NCBI GenBank assembly: GCA_025153445.1
Contig: JANZNS010000003.1
Location: 124,001 to 188,000 of the forward strand
DNA: 64,000 nucleotides
Reading direction: 5' to 3'
DNA from: Marinobacter sp. BGYM27
GTDB taxonomy: Bacteria > Pseudomonadota > Gammaproteobacteria > Pseudomonadales > Oleiphilaceae
Shown: piece after piece, positions 1 through 9,718 of the stretch
Layout: each line of letters starts with the position of its first letter
How positions within the stretch are numbered: the stretch's first letter is position 1
The notes under the pieces: generated by a model
The model's database searches: none
What the model saw: only the letters and a program-made list of their open reading frames with translations
What the model was told of the DNA's origin: nothing
Program-made: the position numbers and the translations under genes

Positions 1-934
1 GCGGCGCGTCTTTATACACATTCAGGAGTGCCAGGAAACGAGCGGTTTCACCCCGCGCCCTCTCGGTCACTTCCTGCTTGTACGCCATCGCTTCTTCAAG
101 TCGACGCTGTGCACGGCCGCGGGCTTCCGGCACGACCTTGTTGCGGTAAGTTTCAGCTTCTTCCACCAGGCGCTGCTCGTCTTCCTTCGCGCGCTGCACT
201 TCCCGGAACGACTCCTGAACCTGTGACGGCGGCGACGTATCCTCGACGTTAACCTTGACGATCTGCAGACCGGTTCCGTACTTCACAAGGAACGACTGCA
301 AGCGCTGCTCAACGTTGATTGCCAAAGCCGCGCGACCTTCAGTCAGCACCTGATCCAGCTCGGAGCTGCCGACTTCATGGCGCAGCGCACTATCAGTTGC
401 AAACGCAAGCGCCTGGTTCGAGTCGCGAACATTGAGCACGTAATCACGTGCATTTTCGACGCGATACTGAACCTGCAAATCGATGGACACCAGATTTTCA
501 TCCTGTGTCAGCATCTGGCCCTGGGACTCGGCATTCCGGACGCTGGTCACCCGTACCTTGGTGACATTGTCGATAATGGGCACTTTGAACCGAAGGCCCG
601 GATTTTCAGTGGTGTGATACTTGCCGAAGCGAAGTACAACCGCCCTCTCCTGCTCATCAACGGTATAGAACGACTGGAACAGGATGAAGCCAACAAACAC
701 GATAGCAACGATCGCCAGTATAGCCCCGAAGCCGGTGCTGCCGGAGCCGCCGCCGTTCGCGCCGCCACCGGAATCACCACGTCCTTTCTTGCCACCCAGC
801 AGCTTGTTCAGCTTATCGAGACCCTTTTTCAGCGCCTCATCAAGGTCCGGCGGCCCCTGATCATTGCCACGACGTCCCCCATTTCCCCAGGGATCATTGT
901 CGTTTCGGTTACCACCCGGTTCATTCCAGGCCAT
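1..934 (-). CDS. hflK: HflK, SPFH-domain membrane protease regulator (3' end outside window)
   Basis: The reading frame starts at the ATG complementary to 932-934, preceded by a GGAGAG ribosome site, and runs off the left edge after about 311 codons. The N-terminus is Gly/Asn/Asp-rich (start MAWNEPGGNRND), then comes one membrane segment near residues 70-92 (FGAILAIVAIVFVGFILF) and an SPFH/band-7 domain with the typical ERAVVLRFGKY and VQYRVEN stretches. HflK pairs with HflC to form a periplasmic-facing cage around the FtsH protease in the inner membrane. It lies downstream of hflX on the same strand, the usual hfq-hflX-hflK-hflC order, so hflC is expected just beyond the left edge. Confidence 0.95.
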   Translation of the reverse strand, partial: MAWNEPGGNRNDNDPWGNGGRRGNDQGPPDLDEALKKGLDKLNKLLGGKKGRGDSGGGANGGGSGSTGFGAILAIVAIVFVGFILFQSFYTVDEQERAVVLRFGKYHTTENPGLRFKVPIIDNVTKVRVTSVRNAESQGQMLTQDENLVSIDLQVQYRVENARDYVLNVRDSNQALAFATDSALRHEVGSSELDQVLTEGRAALAINVEQRLQSFLVKYGTGLQIVKVNVEDTSPPSQVQESFREVQRAKEDEQRLVEEAETYRNKVVPEARGRAQRRLEEAMAYKQEVTERARGETARFLALLNVYKDAP

Positions 935-1058
935 AGTTCTCTCCGTTCGCAAACTCATCGAATGGGTGCAAATACTAGGGATTAATACGACGTCCGGCAA
1001 TACCGAAACGTCTTTTGTACCCGGCGCACGCTCATCAGTGCCCGTATATCTGCAAATG

Positions 1059-2357
1059 CTAGCTGTTATCTGCAAACCGAATATTTTCGGCCTGCATCTT
1101 GGCTTTACTTAATATCTGGTACCAATCGCGGGATTGCAGACGCACCTCTACAACCGTGTCGCCATCATCCCGGTACTCTTCACCTATCACCGCGCCGGCC
1201 TCATGCAGCAATGCCCGTAGTTTGCCATCTTGCGGCCCAAGCAGGACATCGAGATGAATAACATCCTCCGCCAACCGTTCGACGATCGCATCGAACAATT
1301 GCGGGATGCCTTCGCCAGTGATGGCTGACACCCACACCCGCACAGGAACACCTTCATCGTTCCTGTCCACGCGCGACTGGAAGTCTTCCAGCAAATCGAC
1401 TTTGTTGTAAACCTGAAGCATCGGCACTTCATCAGCCCCGATTTCCAGCAACACATCCTCGACCTGCTCGATATTCTCATCCCGGCGTTCGTCGGCACAG
1501 TCAATGATATGCAACAGCAACGAGGCTTCAGTGGTTTCCTCAAGCGTCGCCCGGAATGCTTCGACCAGTTTGTGCGGCAAATGCCGGATAAAGCCGACCG
1601 TATCCGCCATCACTACCGGGCCGATATCCGGCAAGTCCAGTCTCCGCAGCGTTGGATCGAGTGTCGCGAACAACTGGTCAGCCGCATACACCGATGCAGT
1701 CGTAACATGATTAAACAGCGTCGATTTGCCGGCATTGGTATAGCCTACCAGCGATACTGTCGGGATATCCGCCCGCTTGCGAGCCCGTCGCCCCTGATCC
1801 CGTTGTCGGCGGACTTTCTCAAGCCGGCGGTGTATCGATTTGATACGCGCGCGTAGGAGACGGCGATCCGTTTCAAGCTGCGTTTCACCCGGACCCCGCA
1901 TCCCGATACCGCCTTTCTGGCGCTCAAGATGCGTCCACCCCCGGATCAGGCGGGTCGCCATATGATCCAGCTGAGCAAGCTCCACCTGAAGCTTGCCCTC
2001 ATGCGTGCGGGCTCGCTGGGCAAAAATGTCGAGAATCACGCCTGTGCGATCAAGCACCCGGCACTTCAGCTCGCGCTCAAGGTTTCGTTCCTGGCTGGGG
2101 CTCAGAGCATGATTAAACAATACGACATCAGCCTCCGCGGCTTCGCGGGCTGCGCGGATTTCATCAAGCTTCCCCTGCCCCACAAACAGGCGGGAACTCG
2201 GCTGGTTCCGGGATCCTGTCACTGTATCGACGGTTTCAACACCGGCCGAACGGACAAGCTCAATGAACTCACCAAGGTCTTCTGATTCGCTTTGGGAAGA
2301 TGAAAACTCGATGTGAACGATAACCGCTCGTTCACCAACGTCTGGACGCTCAAACAA
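1059..2357 (-). CDS. hflX: GTPase HflX, ribosome-splitting factor
   Basis: HflX is a ribosome-associated GTPase that splits or rescues stalled 70S ribosomes under stress. The protein has the HflX N-terminal domain (GQGKLDEIR, FNHALSPSQERNLE), the glycine-rich GMRGPGETQLE linker, then a GTPase core with G1 GYTNAGKST, G3 DTVGFIRHLPH and G4 NKVDLL. The open frame continues upstream to 2414, but the family normally begins at (F)FERPDxGERAV. I therefore place the start at the TTG complementary to 2355-2357, which has GGAGA upstream and gives 432 residues, close to the usual 426-435. It lies 141 bases below hfq with an intrinsic terminator between them, so expression probably depends on read-through or its own promoter. 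Confidence 0.93.
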   Translation of the reverse strand: MFERPDVGERAVIVHIEFSSSQSESEDLGEFIELVRSAGVETVDTVTGSRNQPSSRLFVGQGKLDEIRAAREAAEADVVLFNHALSPSQERNLERELKCRVLDRTGVILDIFAQRARTHEGKLQVELAQLDHMATRLIRGWTHLERQKGGIGMRGPGETQLETDRRLLRARIKSIHRRLEKVRRQRDQGRRARKRADIPTVSLVGYTNAGKSTLFNHVTTASVYAADQLFATLDPTLRRLDLPDIGPVVMADTVGFIRHLPHKLVEAFRATLEETTEASLLLHIIDCADERRDENIEQVEDVLLEIGADEVPMLQVYNKVDLLEDFQSRVDRNDEGVPVRVWVSAITGEGIPQLFDAIVERLAEDVIHLDVLLGPQDGKLRALLHEAGAVIGEEYRDDGDTVVEVRLQSRDWYQILSKAKMQAENIRFADNS

Positions 2358-2440
2358 GGAGCAGAGTCTCCAAATAAAACAGAGGATGGGTACCGCAAGG
2401 CGCGTTCTGTACACTCTGCGTGACAGTTAACCGCGCATCT

Positions 2441-2473
2441 GAAAAACCAGCCGGCATCATGACTGATACCGGC
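2441..2473 (-). terminator. Intrinsic terminator between hfq and hflX
   Basis: On the minus strand a 10-bp stem (GCCGGTATCA / TGATGCCGGC, one G-U wobble) closes a 4-base loop (GTCA) and is followed within a few bases by a TTTTT run. It sits just after the hfq stop and before the hflX start. This is the expected form of a Rho-independent terminator or attenuator that would lower hflX-hflK expression relative to hfq. Confidence 0.8.
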
Positions 2474-2498
2474 GGTTTACAGCAACACCAGACCGCCA

Positions 2499-2744
2499 TC
2501 AGGCTTCGATTTCACCATCAGCGTTCTGTTGCGGGATACGGACATTACGGGCCGGCACGACAGTTGAGATTGCGTGCTTGTAGACCATCTGGCTCACAGT
2601 ATTTTTGAGCAGAATAACAAATTGATCAAATGACTCAATTTGCCCCTGCAGCTTGATACCGTTTACCAGGAATATGGAAACCGGGATGCGCTCCTTGCGT
2701 AATGCATTGAGGTAAGGGTCTTGTAACGAGTGCCCTTTTGACAT
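2499..2744 (-). CDS. hfq: RNA chaperone Hfq
   Basis: Hfq is a hexameric Sm-like protein that pairs small RNAs with mRNAs. The 81-residue sequence has the diagnostic N-terminus [17 protein letters not shown] (Q8, proximal-face U-binding region) and the Sm motifs [16 protein letters not shown] and [10 protein letters not shown] (the YKHA motif), with a short acidic C-terminal tail. The start has a strong AGGAG site. It lies 194 bases downstream of miaA, and that gap contains a possible -10 box (TATACT, minus strand, about 2900), consistent with its own promoter as in enterobacteria. Confidence 0.98.
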   Translation of the reverse strand: MSKGHSLQDPYLNALRKERIPVSIFLVNGIKLQGQIESFDQFVILLKNTVSQMVYKHAISTVVPARNVRIPQQNADGEIEA

Positions 2745-2938
2745 GTTATCTTCTCCTGTTTTTAATATCAGATCGTCAATAAATCATAAGCGGATGATAG
2801 CACCGACAACGGCATCTGCACTTAACATCCATCGTAAGTCCAAGAAAAAGAACACGTTGCGCCGGACTCAAGAACACTTCGCCTCACTATTGCAGTATAG
2901 GGGCGCTTGGGCACTCGAGTCACCTTAACTCGCAATGC

Positions 2939-3955
2939 CTAACTCAATGTGGTGCGGGATTGAAGGATTTTCAAGGCGCTGGATGCAGATCCTGTGCTTT
3001 CACTGTCAAGCCAATGCACATCAGACCACTTCCTTAACCACGTCAACTGCCGCTTTGCCAGCTGTCGCGTCGCCGCAATCCCTTTGGCCACAAAGGTTTC
3101 GTAATCTGTCTCTCCGTCGAGCCAGGACCAGGCCTGTCGATAACCGACACACCGAATAGACGGCAGATCCGGATGGAGATCGTTTCGGTTATAAAGTGCT
3201 CTGACCTCATCAACGAAGCCAAGTTCCAACATTTTTTCAAATCGCTGCTGAATACGGTGATGTAAGACAGCGCGATCAGTCGGCGCAATCGCGTACTGCA
3301 CAACAGTATACGGAAGCCCACCGGGTGCGTCTGCCTGCCAACGGGTCCTATAAGGGAAATCCCCTGCTTCGGCAGTACTACCTTCCTGATCGCCGGTTGC
3401 CGACCAGGCTTCAGATATCGGTTTACCTGAAATATAGACCACCTCAAGCGCCCGCAACAGCCGCTGCCGGTTATTGGGATGGATCGCTGTTGCAGCCACA
3501 GGATCCCGCTGCCTCAGCTCTTCATGCAGCGCCGACCACCCTTCGTCACGCGCCCGCGCCTCAAGCCTGGCGCGCAACTCCGGATCCGCTGAAGGCAAGT
3601 CCGCCATGCCATGAAGCAATGCTTTGTAGTACATCATGGTGCCACCCACCAGGAGTGGAATGCGCCCGCGCGAAGTAATGTCGCCCATTTCAACCAATGC
3701 ATCCCGTCGAAAATCCGCAGCGGAGTAGGTTTCAGCAGGATCACAGATATCGATCAGGCGATGTGGCGCTCGGGCAAGCTCATCGGCAGAAGGTTTGGCA
3801 GTGCCAATGTCCATCTGGCGGTAGATCATGGCCGAATCAACACTGATGATATCGCACGGCAAGTGTTCACAGAGCTCGATGGCAAGATCCGTTTTACCCG
3901 CGGCCGTAGGGCCCATCAGAAAGATAGCCGGAGGTAGCACCTGAGCATCGCCCAT
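2939..3955 (-). CDS. miaA: tRNA dimethylallyltransferase MiaA
   Basis: MiaA transfers a dimethylallyl group to N6 of A37 in tRNAs reading UNN codons. The N-terminal P-loop [13 protein letters not shown], the [16 protein letters not shown] motif, and the later GYRQAW and [14 protein letters not shown] motifs are typical. The open frame extends to 3994, but the start at 3955 ([12 protein letters not shown]) is preferred: a GAGG ribosome site lies just upstream and only four bases separate it from the mutL stop codon, which implies translational coupling. This gives 338 residues, slightly longer than E. coli (316). Confidence 0.96.
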   Translation of the reverse strand: MGDAQVLPPAIFLMGPTAAGKTDLAIELCEHLPCDIISVDSAMIYRQMDIGTAKPSADELARAPHRLIDICDPAETYSAADFRRDALVEMGDITSRGRIPLLVGGTMMYYKALLHGMADLPSADPELRARLEARARDEGWSALHEELRQRDPVAATAIHPNNRQRLLRALEVVYISGKPISEAWSATGDQEGSTAEAGDFPYRTRWQADAPGGLPYTVVQYAIAPTDRAVLHHRIQQRFEKMLELGFVDEVRALYNRNDLHPDLPSIRCVGYRQAWSWLDGETDYETFVAKGIAATRQLAKRQLTWLRKWSDVHWLDSESTGSASSALKILQSRTTLS

Positions 3956-3959
3956 TGCC

Positions 3960-5858
3960 TCAACGCCCACGCAGGAACAGTTTATCGAGTTCACCCATGG
4001 TCACCAGCGTCCAGGTCGGCCGGCCGTGGTTACACTGGCCGCTGCGTTCGGTGGCTTCCATATCCCGCAACAAGGCGTTCATTTCCGGGATAGTAAGCTG
4101 ACGATTAGCCCGCACCGAGCCGTGGCAGGCCATGGTGCCCAGCAATTCGTTGGTGACGGCTTTAACGCGGTCTGACTGGCCATTCTCGACCAGATCGGAC
4201 ACCACATCCCGGACCAGTTGCTCGGTATCCGCGCCACGTAACAGCGCGGGGATCTGGCGTACCACCAGCGTTTCCGGCCCCATACGCTCAATCTGCAATC
4301 CCAGCAGTTGTAATTCAGCCGCATGAGCCTCGGCAACACTTGCTTCGCGCTGACTCACCGCCAGTGTCAGAGGCACCAACAAAGGCTGGCTTTTGAGGTC
4401 TTGAGCATCGAGCGCGATTTTCATCCGCTCATAGGTGATCCGCTCATGGGCCGCGTGCATATCCACCACAATCATCCCCTGGCGGGACTGAGCCAGAATA
4501 TAAATACCGTGTAGCTGAGCAATCGCATAGCCGAGAGTGGGCTCATGATCGCTGTCGTGGGCTGGCGTAATATCGCCTGCCACATACGGGGATGGCGCCG
4601 CCATCGACCCGAAACCACCCTGGACGCCGTAGGATGATGTCTCCGCTGTGGCGGCCGCTTCAGTGGTGCCGCCACCGTTCAGCGACTGGTAAAACCCCAT
4701 CTGATCCTGCGCCTGCCAGGCAATGGGCTGACTCGGCTGATAACCTCCACCGGAAGAGACTGGATAGGTCGTTCCCTGCGAGCCAGTCGTGTGCGACTGA
4801 TGCCCCACTTCGCGGCTCATCGATTGTGCTACCGCGCCGTGCATGTGATCTTCCGGCTTCACATCACCCAGCGCGCGGTGCAGCGTCCGGAAAATAAAAT
4901 CGTGAACCAGCCGGCCATCTCGGAACCTGACTTCATGCTTGGTTGGATGCACGTTAACGTCGACGTTGGCAGGGTCCACTTCCAGGTACAGCACGAACGC
5001 GGGCTGACGATTGTTATAGAGCACGTCACGATAGGCCTGACGAACAGCATGCGCCACCAACCGGTCCTTGATGACCCGATGGTTTACGAAGAAATATTGC
5101 AGGTCGGCCTGACTGCGGGAGAAGGTTGGCAGTGCCACCCACCCCCAAAGCCTTAGCCCCGAGGCTTCGGCATCAATCACCACTGCATTGTCTATGAACT
5201 GCTGTCCGCAGAGTGCACCAACGCGGCGCTCCCGGTCGAGCTGGCTTTCAGCCGGACGCAGGCTCTGAACGGTGCGCTGATTATGACGCAGGGTAAATCC
5301 GGTTTCGAAACGGGCCAACGCCTGGCGTTTGATACATTCCTCGACATGACCGAATTCAGTTTTTTCAGTTCGCAGAAACTTTCGGCGGGCAGGTGTATTA
5401 AAGAAAAGATCCCGGACTTCAACTGTTGTCCCTACCGGATGCGCCGCAGGTGACACCTTCGCGTCCATATCGCGACCTTCAACCTCGACCCGCGACGCCG
5501 CTTCCGCACCTTCAGTTTTCGAGGTCAACGCCAGCCGGGAAACCGAACTGATACTGGCAAGCGCCTCACCACGAAACCCAAGCGACGCTACCGCTTCGAG
5601 ATCTTCCAGGTCGACAATTTTACTGGTGGCATGACGACTCAACGCTAATGGCAAGTCGTTCTCTGCGATACCGGAGCCGGTATCCCGCACTCTAATCAGC
5701 TTCACACCACCTTGTTCAACCTCAACATCAACCCGGTCAGCGCCTGCGTCCAGCGCGTTTTCAACGAGTTCTTTCACTACAGAGGCAGGTCGTTCAACGA
5801 CCTCGCCAGCAGCAATCTGGTTGGCGAGGCGGGGGCTGAGCAATCGAATGGCGGGCAT
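3960..5858 (-). CDS. mutL: DNA mismatch repair protein MutL (endonuclease type)
   Basis: MutL couples MutS mismatch recognition to strand removal. The N-terminal GHKL ATPase is clear ([35 protein letters not shown]), followed by the transducer domain, a Gly/Ser/Gln-rich linker (about residues 345-435) and a C-terminal dimerisation domain. That domain contains [12 protein letters not shown], which fits the DQHA(X)2E(X)4E nickase motif. This predicts a latent endonuclease, as in Pseudomonas and other MutH-less bacteria. It follows amiB and nearly abuts miaA on the same strand. Confidence 0.97.
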   Translation of the reverse strand: MPAIRLLSPRLANQIAAGEVVERPASVVKELVENALDAGADRVDVEVEQGGVKLIRVRDTGSGIAENDLPLALSRHATSKIVDLEDLEAVASLGFRGEALASISSVSRLALTSKTEGAEAASRVEVEGRDMDAKVSPAAHPVGTTVEVRDLFFNTPARRKFLRTEKTEFGHVEECIKRQALARFETGFTLRHNQRTVQSLRPAESQLDRERRVGALCGQQFIDNAVVIDAEASGLRLWGWVALPTFSRSQADLQYFFVNHRVIKDRLVAHAVRQAYRDVLYNNRQPAFVLYLEVDPANVDVNVHPTKHEVRFRDGRLVHDFIFRTLHRALGDVKPEDHMHGAVAQSMSREVGHQSHTTGSQGTTYPVSSGGGYQPSQPIAWQAQDQMGFYQSLNGGGTTEAAATAETSSYGVQGGFGSMAAPSPYVAGDITPAHDSDHEPTLGYAIAQLHGIYILAQSRQGMIVVDMHAAHERITYERMKIALDAQDLKSQPLLVPLTLAVSQREASVAEAHAAELQLLGLQIERMGPETLVVRQIPALLRGADTEQLVRDVVSDLVENGQSDRVKAVTNELLGTMACHGSVRANRQLTIPEMNALLRDMEATERSGQCNHGRPTWTLVTMGELDKLFLRGR

Positions 5859-6053
5859 ACAGGAAACACCAGGCTTCAGTAAGTCGGATTTGCCAGCAAT
5901 GATAACAGACGCTTGCGATCGAATGCGCTAGCAGTAGCCGGTGATTCACGGGAAAACCAGAATTTCGTTACTTCAGGAATCATGCAGAATCAGCGATACC
6001 GAAACGGCAAATGCCGCAAGGTCGCTGATTCCGGAAGAGAAAACACCAGCCCA

Positions 6054-7418
6054 TCAGGTGGTGGGGATTTTGATCGTTTGCCCGATCACAACCTGATCGC
6101 CCTTCAAGCCGTTAAGCTGTTTGATGCGACTGACTGTTGTGGCGTTGCGCCGGGCAAGATCCGACAGGGTGTCACCGCGCTGAACCCGATAGGAGGACAG
6201 CCCTCCGGCCGATTTCCCCTGACGTTTCTGCCAGGCCAGATAGGTGCCTGGCGGCGGGGTATCGTTGAAATACGATTGCACACCACGGGAGATCGCATGG
6301 GCAAGCTTGCTCCGGTAGCTGGCCGACAGCAGCTTACGTTCTTCCTGCGGGTTAGAAATAAATCCGGCCTCAACCAGAATCGATGGTATATCAGGCGATT
6401 TCAGCACCACGAATGCTGCCTGCTCAACACCGGGCTTGTGCAGCGTCGCGACACTGCCGAGGTTGCGCAACACGTAGCTGCCAACACCCACGCTGGCGTT
6501 AATACTGGCTGTCATGGACAGATCCAGCAACACGCCAGCCAATACCTCGTTCTTGTCGCCCAATGACACACCACCAACGCCGCCAATCAAATCAGAGCGA
6601 TTTTCATTACGCGCCAGCCAGCGCGCGGTCTCACTGGTTGCGCCCCGCTGAGACAAGGCAAAAACGGAAGCGCCACGAGGCTGCGATGTTCTGAACGCAT
6701 CAGCGTGAACCGAAATAAACAGGTCGGCATTTTCCTTTCGTGCCAACAAGGTACGGCTGCGCAAATCGATGTAGTAGTCCCCGTCACGGGTCAGCTTCGC
6801 TGTGTAACCCGGGATAGATGATATGGCGTCTTTAAGCTGGTGCGCCAATTTCAGCACCACGTCTTTTTCCCGCGTGCCGCCGGGGCCGGATGCGCCAGGA
6901 TCCTCGCCGCCGTGGCCGGCGTCGATCATGACGATAATATCCCGCTTGCTGTCATTGCTCTCAGAAAGCACCGGTTTGCTGGACGGCTTTTGAGCAGGCG
7001 CGTTTTCGTTGATCAGATCGACTACCAGCCGATGACCATATTCCTGATTTGGCGCCAACTGGAAGCTACGGGGCTTCACATCGGATGCCAGATCAAGGAC
7101 GACCCGCAAATCGTTGCCATTCCGACGCGCACTTCGAATACGCTTGATCGGACTGCCGTCCAGATCGAGGCGATCCAAAGCTACCTTCAGCGAGGTGTCC
7201 TTGATATCGATAACCAGACGGGACGGGTTTTCCAGCGCGAATACTGAATGCTCAACGCTGCTCCCCAGATCCAGCACCAGACGCGTATGGTCCGGCGCAG
7301 GCCAGACTCTGGCGCTGTTGACGGCCGTCTGGGCATGGGCAAGCGATGCTGCGCCCAACAGTAATGCCAGTTGCACGGCCATTATCTTTCTAAGAATGTG
7401 ATTCATACCTCGACTCAC
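6054..7418 (-). CDS. amiB: N-acetylmuramoyl-L-alanine amidase, AmiB/AmiC type with LysM
   Basis: This is a periplasmic zinc amidase that cleaves septal peptidoglycan. A signal peptide (hydrophobic stretch AVQLALLLGAASLAHA) is followed by an AMIN domain (about 33-130, septal targeting), a linker, and an Amidase_3 domain (about 158-390). The amidase zinc-site regions are DAGHGGEDPGA, SVHADAF and the catalytic EAGFISNPQE. A C-terminal LysM domain (YRVQRGDTLSDLARRN) ends the protein. The frame opens with a GTG at 7418; the ATG at 7406 is an equally plausible start. Position between tsaE and mutL is the normal gammaproteobacterial arrangement. Confidence 0.95.
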   Translation of the reverse strand: MSRGMNHILRKIMAVQLALLLGAASLAHAQTAVNSARVWPAPDHTRLVLDLGSSVEHSVFALENPSRLVIDIKDTSLKVALDRLDLDGSPIKRIRSARRNGNDLRVVLDLASDVKPRSFQLAPNQEYGHRLVVDLINENAPAQKPSSKPVLSESNDSKRDIIVMIDAGHGGEDPGASGPGGTREKDVVLKLAHQLKDAISSIPGYTAKLTRDGDYYIDLRSRTLLARKENADLFISVHADAFRTSQPRGASVFALSQRGATSETARWLARNENRSDLIGGVGGVSLGDKNEVLAGVLLDLSMTASINASVGVGSYVLRNLGSVATLHKPGVEQAAFVVLKSPDIPSILVEAGFISNPQEERKLLSASYRSKLAHAISRGVQSYFNDTPPPGTYLAWQKRQGKSAGGLSSYRVQRGDTLSDLARRNATTVSRIKQLNGLKGDQVVIGQTIKIPTT

Positions 7419-7532
7419 TTTCTGATCATCCGTTCATGTGCGGAGTACCGCAGGTCGTTGGCAGAAAAACACCAACACGTCGCGTTCCAGCTAAAGCATT
7501 CTGCAGAGGCGGTGACACAAGCGTTCATTCGA

Positions 7533-8051
7533 TCAGTCAACTGTCCAGCCATGACTCAACGCCTCCCTGAATTCGTTCATAAGCGCCTGCCCCTGCACTG
7601 ACGCCGCGGTCAGTGTCATCCGGCGGCCGGCGGCCTCTACTTTTAATTCGATCTGGCAGTCCGCAGGCGGCAATACGCCCTGCCCCCGCTCAGGCCACTC
7701 AATCAGGCACAGAGCGTCACCAAACAGGTAATCCCGTATGCCCATATACTCCAACTCTTCCGGATCGCCCAGCCGATAGAGGTCAAAATGGAAAACCGGC
7801 GGCTGCAGGTCTTCGTAGGGCTCAACCAGCGTGTAGGTCGGGCTTTTTACGGCCCCTTCATGGCCGAGCGCACGAATGAAACCCCGGCTGAGTGTGGTCT
7901 TACCCGCTCCCAAATCGCCTATAAGATGAATCACCATGCCTGTTTCCAGCGTTCTTACCGCTTGAACCAGCAAGGCACCGACCTGTTCGGTTGCTACCGA
8001 GTCAGGCAGGTGAACAGACAGTGTTTCAATCCTCATTGTTGAATCCGCCAT
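7533..8051 (-). CDS. tsaE: tRNA t6A37 threonylcarbamoyladenosine ATPase subunit TsaE
   Basis: TsaE is the ATPase of the TsaB-TsaD-TsaE complex that makes N6-threonylcarbamoyladenosine at A37 of ANN-decoding tRNAs. The Walker A motif LIGDLGAGKTTLSRGF and the following SPTYTLVEPY and FHFDLYRL motifs are diagnostic. Length (172) is close to the family norm of about 155-160. It starts two bases after the nnrDE stop codon, indicating one transcript, and precedes amiB. Confidence 0.96.
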   Translation of the reverse strand: MADSTMRIETLSVHLPDSVATEQVGALLVQAVRTLETGMVIHLIGDLGAGKTTLSRGFIRALGHEGAVKSPTYTLVEPYEDLQPPVFHFDLYRLGDPEELEYMGIRDYLFGDALCLIEWPERGQGVLPPADCQIELKVEAAGRRMTLTAASVQGQALMNEFREALSHGWTVD

Positions 8052-8053
8052 CT

Positions 8054-9610
8054 CTACTGAAACCCCAACGGAATCAACACGCCTTCGGCTTCGCCCAACA
8101 CACGGGGGATGCGATCAATTAAATCCATAGGCAGCATCCCCATAAATCCGGTTTCCAGCGCGGCGCGATCGGCCGCCTCGCCATGCAGGCTTGCGCCAGT
8201 GATTGTGGCGTCAGATACCGACATCCCTTCCACGACAAGCGCGCCGATAATGCCGGAGAGCACGTCACCCATACCTGCTGTCGCCATTCCGGGATTCCCC
8301 CCCTGCACCAGCGCAGGCACGGCAAGCGTATCGGCATACACCAGGGTGCCGGCGCCTTTCAGCAGCACCACACCGCCGTACTTTTTCTGTAACCGCACCA
8401 CAGCGCTTAATCGGTCCTGCATCACCGCTGAAGTGTCTTCACCCAACATGCGCGCTGCTTCGCCTGGGTGTGGCGTCAGGATCCAGTTCTGCTTGCGCCC
8501 GGGCGCTCTGGCAGAGAGCATATTAAGCGCATCAGCATCCATCAGCACCGGACCATTGAATTGCATGATTCGCTGGAGCATTTGCTGCCCCCATGCACCT
8601 TGCCCTGCACCCGGCCCAAACACCACGCCGTCTGCACTGTTGAGCAGCGCGTCAAGATCATTTCCATGGGTCAGGCCATGCACCATAAGGGAGGGGCATC
8701 GCGTCAACGCAGCACCGACATGCTCTGGCCGCGTCGCAAGCGTTACCAGCCCTGCACCCGAGCGTGCCGCTGCTTCGGCTGCCAACAGCCCTGCGCCACC
8801 AAAACCTCTCTCGCCGGCCACCACCAGCAAGTGACCGCAATCTCCTTTGTGGGCACCACGACGGCGCACCGGCAGATCTGCAGCCATACCAGACCAGTCG
8901 ACACGTCGGGCAACCGGCTCAACAGTGGCATAAGCTTTGTCCGGCACCCCCAGATCGTCGAACAACACATCGCCGACGTAATCCGGCCCCAAACCGGTCA
9001 ACAGGCCGGCCTTGAGCCCGATAAAGGTCACCGTGACCTTGGCTCGAACCGCATCGCCGGCTACAGAGCCCGTACTGGCATCCAGTCCGGACGGCACATC
9101 CACCGCAAGCACAGGGCGGGCTGCAGCATTAACAGTGGGCACCAACTGGTCGAATGGTGCCCTCAAGGGGCCACTGATACCGGTTCCGAGCATAGCGTCA
9201 ACAATCACATCAGCAGTCGACAGTTGAGACGCCAGGCCTGACAGATCGTTCTCATCCACAGCCTGCACAACAACACCGGTTTCCACTGCTTCATGATGAG
9301 CAGCCAGCGCATCGCCCGTCAGCCTGGTAACGGGTGATACAGCAAAACACAACACCGTCATTCCCTGACGCACAGCCGAAGCCGCGATCAGGTAGCCGTC
9401 TCCACCATTATTTCCGGCGCCACAAAGTACCGCTACGGTCGACGCATCCGGCCAGTGCCTGCACAGTTGACGAAACGCGGAACGGGCCGCCTGATGCATC
9501 AGATCGAACCCCGGAATTCCACACTTTTCAATCGCATAGCGATCAAGCAGGCGAACGCCATCTGCAGCGTACAGGCTCTCTGGTAAACTATGAGTTCCAA
9601 CAGCGCACAT
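8054..9610 (-). CDS. nnr: Bifunctional NAD(P)HX epimerase / ADP-dependent NAD(P)HX dehydratase
   Basis: This protein repairs hydrated NAD(P)H. The N-terminal half is the YjeF_N epimerase (LCGAGNNGGDGYLIA, DAMLGTGISG, DVPSGLDASTG). The C-terminal half is the ribokinase-like carbohydrate-kinase-fold dehydratase (HKGDCGHLLVVAG, FGPGAGQG, LTPHPGEAARM, KGAGTLV, GNPGMATAGMGDVLSGI). The frame is open to a start at 9685; I favour the ATG at 9610 (MCAVGTHSL) because the family begins just before LYAADGVRLLD and the resulting 518 residues match E. coli YjeF (515). The upstream start cannot be excluded. It is divergent from queG and forms an operon with tsaE. Confidence 0.94.
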   Translation of the reverse strand: MCAVGTHSLPESLYAADGVRLLDRYAIEKCGIPGFDLMHQAARSAFRQLCRHWPDASTVAVLCGAGNNGGDGYLIAASAVRQGMTVLCFAVSPVTRLTGDALAAHHEAVETGVVVQAVDENDLSGLASQLSTADVIVDAMLGTGISGPLRAPFDQLVPTVNAAARPVLAVDVPSGLDASTGSVAGDAVRAKVTVTFIGLKAGLLTGLGPDYVGDVLFDDLGVPDKAYATVEPVARRVDWSGMAADLPVRRRGAHKGDCGHLLVVAGERGFGGAGLLAAEAAARSGAGLVTLATRPEHVGAALTRCPSLMVHGLTHGNDLDALLNSADGVVFGPGAGQGAWGQQMLQRIMQFNGPVLMDADALNMLSARAPGRKQNWILTPHPGEAARMLGEDTSAVMQDRLSAVVRLQKKYGGVVLLKGAGTLVYADTLAVPALVQGGNPGMATAGMGDVLSGIIGALVVEGMSVSDATITGASLHGEAADRAALETGFMGMLPMDLIDRIPRVLGEAEGVLIPLGFQ

Positions 9611-9718
9611 GGGTCTGAGAACACCTCGGGCCACACTTAAAACAGAATCCGGTTGAACTACACCGGCCAGATGCCTGTTAAGCATAGCAAAATGATGGAA
9701 AAGGTCATAACTTAATCA

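Noticed and set aside
5913-6566. 217-codon plus-strand open frame
   Set aside because: It runs antisense through the LysM/amidase end of amiB and has no recognisable domain.
8468-9241. 257-codon plus-strand open frame
   Set aside because: It is antisense to the NAD(P)HX repair gene, whose motifs are unambiguous.
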